The notes under the pieces are model-generated. The model was not told where the DNA came from. It worked only from the letters and a program-made list of their open reading frames with translations, and did no database searches. A stretch of DNA of 64,000 bases from Emiliania huxleyi CCMP1516 (lineage: Eukaryota > Haptophyta > Isochrysidales > Noelaerhabdaceae), in contig NW_005200417.1 of NCBI RefSeq assembly GCF_000372725.1, positions 765,451 to 829,450 on the forward strand, read 5' to 3'. Below are positions 59,643 to 64,000 of the stretch, in pieces. How positions within the stretch are numbered: position 1 is the first letter of the stretch; every line of letters begins with the position of its first letter. Both the position numbers and the translations under genes were made by a program.

Positions 59643-60492
59643 CGGCACGTGGCACGGAGCAGTCATGGCGCGTGGCAAGGAGCAGGCATGCGCGTGTCAA
59701 TAGCCGTGTAGCAAGCAGACCTGCGGGCACATCGCGGGACGGGTCGTGCACGTGTCGCTGCCGCGGCCAGCTCGCATAGACGCCGCCAGTCGTACCGTCG
59801 GCGAGGCCGCCCGCCGAGCCGACCGCCGGAGAAAGAGTCTGCGCCGCCGACACCTCCTCCTCCGTCGCTTCGGCGGGCAGCAGGCGATCCCGCCCTCCGA
59901 CCGCCTCCTCCTCTACCCCGCCCGCCTCCTCCGGCCTCGCCGCCGTGCCCGCGGAGAGCCTCCGCCGCCGTTCCGCGCCCTGAGACACCCGCGCACCGCC
60001 TTCGGACAACAGCCTCCTCCGCTGCTCTCGCCTGCGCACCTCAGCCTCGCCGCGCGCTTTGAGGTCCTCAAAGCGTCGCGCGGCGGCGTCGGAGCGCAGC
60101 TCGGCCCGCGGCGGCGGCTCCTCCTCCGGAGCCTCCTCCAGCTGCCGCAGCTCCGCGGCGAGCTGCGCCTGCTCGGCCCTCGCCTCCTGCTGCAGCACCT
60201 CGATGGCGCCGGCCGCGGCGTCGAAGCGGTCGCGCTCGCGCCGCTCCTCGCGGTCGCGCATCGTGCGGCTGTCCCGGCGGAGCGCCTCCACCTGCCGCAG
60301 CCGCTCTCTCAGCTCCACCGCCTTGCCTCGCGCAGGCAGGCCCTCGGCGACGCAAGCGCGCTGCAACTCGCGCCACGAGAGCACCTCGATGTCGCCGTGG
60401 TCGAGCCGGACTACGCGGATGCGAGGCGACCGGCAGGCCGGGAGAGGGGCAGCGGAGTAGAAGGCGGACGTGGCAAGCCATAGGTGAATCAT
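56441..60492 (-). CDS. SAP- and RAP-domain protein with FAST/OPR-like repeats (spliced)
   Basis: Exon 1 (60492 to about 59760) has an N-terminal hydrophobic segment, a SAP motif (SWRELQRACVAEGLPARGKA) and a Glu/Arg coiled coil. Later exons carry repeats of the form ALANTAWAYSRTGRASPPLL and FKPQELASLAWSF, about 37 residues, at least five times between 58470 and 57060. The 3' end is a RAP domain: LDLVVEWRGEK-VAVMVDAPWHFHNR, TLLRRRQLRHFGWRVLPLPH. Such proteins act in organellar RNA processing; plastid or mitochondrial location is inferred. Introns (minus): 58908-58768 (two units), 58667-58580, 58539-58472, 58397-58318, 57831-57758, 57535-57462, 57167-57090, 56729-56663; most are GC-AG with copies of the next exon. 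The region 59760-58910 is only partly resolved. Confidence 0.7.
59157..59310 (-). repeat. Intronic minisatellite, 11-bp unit
   Basis: (GGTCCGAGAAG)n with variants, about 13 copies, in an intron of the RAP gene. Confidence 0.85.
59594..59640 (+). repeat. (GA)n microsatellite
   Basis: About 47 bp. On the minus strand it is a (CT)n tract just upstream of a CCCTAG acceptor and may serve as the polypyrimidine tract. Confidence 0.9.
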
Positions 60493-60842
60493 GCCTGCCC
60501 GGGCTCCAGTGATCGCGGTGGAGAAGCGATCGCGGCATCTGGCAAGGAAAAGAATTTTACAATGAAAAGAATTTAAAACGCCCGGAAAAAGAATTTAAAA
60601 AAAACTCTCTCTCACAGCAGACAGGCTCGACACAGGTGCGAACTGGCGTGTGCTAGTACTGTCACCGGCACACCACCGGAGCCGCCTAAGCGACTCCGTT
60701 AAGAACGGCAATGCACTTAGCACCGTGCACAATGCCGCTGTCCCCGCACGCTAGCTCGTTCACCGTCTAAAGAAATAGGACTACGTTTAACCGGGTCTCG
60801 CAACAAGTGCAATACAGAGCCTCGCACCCTTTCGCCTTCTCA
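60493..60842. other. Gap between the RAP and RCC1 genes
   Basis: About 350 bp, no gene. 60676-60700 repeats GAGCCGCCTAAGCGACTCC from 12461-12485. Confidence 0.4.
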
Positions 60843-62087
60843 TCACTGCCCCGGCGCCCACGCCTCGACCTGCTTGGGCAGCAGCTGGTTGGAAAGGTCC
60901 TCTCCGTGGCCTAGAATGCCGCTTTCACCCATGCCCCAGGTGAAGGTGGCGCCGTCGGCGGTGAGGGCGATGCTGCGGTCGTTTCCCGCCGACACGGCGA
61001 CGACGCGCCGCCCTTCCAGCGTCTCGACCTTCTTCGGCAGCAGCTGCTGCTGCTCGTCGCCGTGGCCCAATCGGCCGAAGAGACCGTAGCCCCAGCTCCA
61101 GACGGCGCCGTCGGCAGTGATGGCGAGGCTGTGGTGCAGCCCAGCCGACACAGCGATAATGCGCTGGCCAGCAAAGGCCTCGATCTTCTTGGGGAGCAGC
61201 TGGCGCTGCTCGTCGCCGTGGCCCAGCTTGCCAGAGCCTCCACCGCCCCAGCTCCAGACGGCGCCGTCGGCGGTGATGGCGAGGCTGTGGTTGGCTCCCG
61301 CCGACACAGCGACGACGCGCTGGCCAGCAAAGGCCTCGACCTTCTTGGGCAGCGGCTGGTTCTGCTCGTCGCCGTGGCCCAGCCGGCCAAAGGTTCCACC
61401 GCCCCAGCTCCACATGCTGCCGTCAGCGGCGAGGGCGAGGCTGTGCATGTCTCCAGCCGACGCGGCAGCAACGCGCTGGCCAGCAAAGGCTTCGATCTTC
61501 TTCGGCAGCAGCTGGGCCTGCTCGTCGCCGTGGCCCAAGCGGCCTTGGCGTCCACTTCCCCAGCTCCAGACGGCTCCGTCGGTGGTGAGGGCGAGGCTGT
61601 GGTATGCTCCAGCCGACACGCTCACGGCGCGCTCGCCGCCCAGCGGAGAAGGGAGGCGCGTCGGCGCGTTGAGCCGCGTCACGCCCTCGCCGTGGCCGAG
61701 CAGGGCTGGAGAGTAGGACGGCGCAAAGCCGCACGACGAGAGCCGCCCCTCGCCATCGATGAAGACGCTGTGCCGCTCGCCTGCTGCCGCCCTCGCCGGC
61801 GGGTTGGACTCGCACAGCAGCGCAGCAACGCACAGCCACCGCACGGCGCAGCTCTCGCCCTCTGGCTGCGCCGGCAGCTCGAAGCCGCGCTCTTGCGCCC
61901 GCAAGCGGATGCTCTCCACCGCAAGCGAGGCGTGGAAGAGCAGCGAGACGGCCGCGACACGAGCGATGTCGGCGGGGTCGCAGCGAGAGACGACGCGCAC
62001 GAGGAGGTCCGTGGGGAGGTCAAGGAAGTGGGTGGGTGGCGGCGTGTCTGGCGGGGGAGCGGTGGTGGGCGCGAGCGGGGCAGACAT
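60843..62087 (-). CDS. F-box / RCC1-repeat protein
   Basis: 414 residues from ATG 62087 (MSAPLAPTT). A longer frame from 62219 includes translated R1 repeat and is rejected. Residues about 20-55 (FLDLPTDLLVRVVSRCDPAD) look like an F-box. Five RCC1 repeats follow, each with VSAGAYHSLALTTDGAVWSW and a G-LGHGDE--QLLPKKIEAF segment, enough for most of a seven-bladed propeller. F-box proteins present substrates to SCF ubiquitin ligases, so the propeller would be the substrate receptor. Repeats are very alike at the DNA level, so recent expansion or conversion is likely. Intronless. Confidence 0.85.
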   Translation of the reverse strand: MSAPLAPTTAPPPDTPPPTHFLDLPTDLLVRVVSRCDPADIARVAAVSLLFHASLAVESIRLRAQERGFELPAQPEGESCAVRWLCVAALLCESNPPARAAAGERHSVFIDGEGRLSSCGFAPSYSPALLGHGEGVTRLNAPTRLPSPLGGERAVSVSAGAYHSLALTTDGAVWSWGSGRQGRLGHGDEQAQLLPKKIEAFAGQRVAAASAGDMHSLALAADGSMWSWGGGTFGRLGHGDEQNQPLPKKVEAFAGQRVVAVSAGANHSLAITADGAVWSWGGGGSGKLGHGDEQRQLLPKKIEAFAGQRIIAVSAGLHHSLAITADGAVWSWGYGLFGRLGHGDEQQQLLPKKVETLEGRRVVAVSAGNDRSIALTADGATFTWGMGESGILGHGEDLSNQLLPKQVEAWAPGQ

Positions 62088-62130
62088 GATCGCGAGAAAA
62101 AGAATTCGGTCGGGGCATTGGGTGGTAACA

Positions 62131-62216
62131 AGCATCCCCTTAAAATCCCTGTGTGGTGGCGGCGTGCCGTCCTCCCATCCCTCCCTTGGGTCGTCCGTTT
62201 TCTTTCTTTCTTTAAG
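62131..62216 (+). repeat. Dispersed repeat R1
   Basis: CCTTAAAATCCCTGTGTGG core and CTTTCTTTCTTT tail. It lies just upstream of the RCC1 gene start, in its 5' leader or promoter. Confidence 0.8.
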
Positions 62217-62447
62217 CATCCCCGAGTGTCTTCAAACCAAATAGGGTGTGAATAGAGCTGTCTTGTCTTGATGGTCCTGAGGACGAAGACACCTCACACT
62301 TTGATGAAGCCGCGAGTTTAAATAGTTTTCATTAGCTGTGAATAGGAGGTATTTTCTTCTCAATAACAGGCTGTGAATAGTTTATGCGCGCCTGTTACCT
62401 GGGGTTCGCGCCACGGGCCACGAGAGCCCTGGTAGAGCCCAGCTGGC

Positions 62448-63025
62448 ATGTTCAATCGTCCGGGTGGTGGGCTGTTTGCACGCAGACGTCTCGTCGCCGT
62501 GGCCGACGCATGGCTGGTCCGACGTGTGGAGGAGTTTGACCTCAGCCAGGCCGTCGGTGTCGGCGGGCTGACGGCAGCCGCCAAATCGCGATTCGCTCTG
62601 CCAGCTGCCAGCAGCCTCGTGTCGCCGCTCGTTGGCGCAGCAGCAGCGATTGGCCTTTGCGCCGTCGCTCGACGGCGTCACCGCCCATCCGACCTGCGCA
62701 GCTCCTGCAGCTCCTGCTGTCAGTCTTCTGCTCTCACGCACCTCACTCGGCGCGCGCGGATTGTGCGCCGCGCCAAGCAGGACACGTGCTCAAACAATGC
62801 GAAAACTGGTTGCCCCGCAGTGGCGGCGCTGCTTTAGAGGAAGCGGCAGCGTGGGAGGCAAAGTAGATGGAGGCGGCGCGGCATGCCAAGGAGCTGCTGC
62901 TGGCGGAGGTTGAGCGGCTAAGTGCAGCAAGGGCCAAGAGCAAGAAGGGCAAGAAGAAGAAGAAGAATGTGGACGTGGGCGATACGGGCGCCGCTAGGCT
63001 CAACGAGGAGATGCTGTGCAGTTAG
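62448..63025 (+). pseudogene. Broken gene with coiled-coil, Lys-rich C-terminus
   Basis: A frame from ATG 62448 reads MFNRPGGGLFARRRLVAVAD and AWLVRRVEEFDLSQAVGVGG. A second frame ends GGAALEEAAAWEAK with stop TAG at 62864-62866, immediately followed in the same frame by MEAARHAKELLLAEVERLSA, KSKKGKKKKKNV and GDTGAARLNEEMLCS, stop at 63025. The coiled coil reads through the TAG in register, so this is probably a nonsense mutation in one exon. The first and second frames differ, so an intron or frameshift lies near 62650-62700. The 159-bp tail ORF (62867-63025) could still be translated alone. Its last 60 bp and 3' flank are duplicated at 11826-12070. Confidence 0.45.
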
Positions 63026-63147
63026 AGAGCTCGTAGCGAGCTCGATTTTGATGAGAATTTGATGAGAAATATCTCAATTTTGAGCAAAAAACGCCAAAAA
63101 AAATCGGAGGCCCAGACCCCGTTTACACCCGAGCTATGCCCCACGAC
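62966..63147 (+). repeat. Duplicate of 11826-12070 (inverted)
   Basis: Covers the last coding 60 bp of the broken gene and about 120 bp of 3' flank, ending at GCTATGCCCCACGACC. Confidence 0.75.
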
Positions 63148-64000
63148 CGGGACATGAAGACCGGTTGCCGTCGCCGCCTCGCGGGCCTCCTCGTTGAAGA
63201 GGAAGAGGCGGCGCGGGACACCTTCCTTGTACCACAGCGCCACCATGGGGATGAGCCCGGAGGGTACCAGCGACGCAGGCCAGCAAAGATGGCCTCTCGT
63301 GAGATGGAGTTGAAGCCATTCAAACTTCTTGTCGTCCCCGAGGCCCGCGCGACGGCGTGGCAGCGTAATGAATAAAACGGAAGTCACCTCGATGGGTAAA
63401 GCGGGAATCATTGCCGTCATTGAGAGCGAGCTTTTCCCCTGGTAGTAAGCTGCGGAAGTTTTCTTTTTGAAAAAACATACACGTACAGAGAGAGAGTCCA
63501 CGTACAGGAGAGACGTGTCCACGCAGCCTGCCCTCGCGCTCGCGGCAATCCTCGAGAGTCCGTAGCTCTCCGCGCCCTCGCTGGTGCCTCGGCGCTCGCA
63601 GTCAACTGTCACACAAATAGACGAGCGCGGGAAAAGGTAGATACCGAAGGAACTCGAGTGGCGGGTCGCGGCTTCGCGTCACGCCGCCGGTGCGCGACCG
63701 AGGACTGCCCCGCCCCGGGAGTGCGCACAAGCAAACACGCCGCAACACACGACCAGTCACTCAATCATGGCAAATCGGCGATCCATCGGCAATAAATAGG
63801 TGCAGGCTGACAGCTCCAAGTGGCTCTGGAGCTGGCAGCAGCAAAGCGGGCCTACGTCTCTACGATGCCTCCCCAGCGTGCGGGGAAAGCTTGCGTCGAG
63901 GAGCAAACCGCAGCAGCAGACTACGGGTCGCGGAGGGCGGGCGGAGGAGGAAGCGAAGAAGCAGGCGACCTCCACCACGGCTCACTCCTCGGCCGGGCGG
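63148..64000. other. Right-edge region without a firm gene
   Basis: A minus frame over 63150-63370 reads GVPRRLFLFNEEAREAAT and GLHVPVVGHSSGVNGVW and may be an exon of an unrecognised gene. 63757-63978 is open on the minus strand but not convincing. Confidence 0.25.

Noticed and set aside
62088..62219. N-terminal extension of the F-box/RCC1 protein
   Set aside because: It is translated R1 repeat and includes no conserved sequence. The ATG at 62087 directly precedes the F-box region.

Overview
This is nuclear DNA from a GC-rich eukaryotic microalga. It has spliced genes, a cytosolic-type tRNA-Pro, long (GT)n tracts, CCCTAA repeats and many dispersed repeats. The protein set (tandem AP2 domains, a SAP/RAP octotricopeptide-like protein, DUF4116 repeats, a TPS-TPP fusion, F-box/RCC1, a ciliary TMEM107) and the many apparent GC-AG introns fit a haptophyte best. 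That placement is inference; no marker gene settles it.

Layout. 0-5.7 kb: a gene start cut off at the left edge, a GH19 chitinase-like gene, a duplicated GT8 fragment, copies of dispersed repeats and a tRNA-Pro(AGG). 5.7-11.2 kb (-): an approximately 18-exon membrane-anchored glycosyltransferase. 13-16 kb: TMEM107 (+) and a FAM98-like gene (-), convergent. 17.9-22.6 kb (+): a DUF4116 repeat protein, a triple-AP2 protein and a J-domain exon. 24.2-31.0 kb (+): a trehalose-6-phosphate synthase/phosphatase gene with about 26 introns. 34.4-39.3 kb (+): an intronless 1,636-residue ankyrin/kinase/RING protein. 39.6-42.4 kb (-): a monoamine-oxidase C-terminal exon and a truncated secreted paralogue. 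44.6-48.3 kb (-): a coiled-coil protein and a membrane-anchored coiled-coil/actin fusion. 49-55.6 kb: coiled-coil exons (+), the full secreted paralogue (-) and a sulfotransferase-like gene (-). 56.4-62.1 kb (-): a SAP/RAP protein and an F-box/RCC1 protein. 62.4-63.0 kb: a broken gene whose tail is duplicated, inverted, near 12 kb.

The main discovery concerns introns. In the four intron-rich genes (glycosyltransferase, FAM98-like, TPS, RAP) almost every intron begins with a near copy of the start of the next exon, so a GC or GT donor and the acceptor flank a direct repeat of about 8-60 nt. Some positions hold tandem arrays of two to four such units. Others carry a shared 3'-terminal palindrome, an 11-bp minisatellite or telomeric repeats between the repeats. 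This looks like a genome-wide, recently active intron-gain process. Intergenic DNA holds at least five unclassified dispersed repeat families, one copy split by a hAT-type element with an 8-bp target duplication.

Coordinates of spliced genes span their introns. Exon boundaries come from reading frame, AG acceptors and family conservation, not from transcripts.
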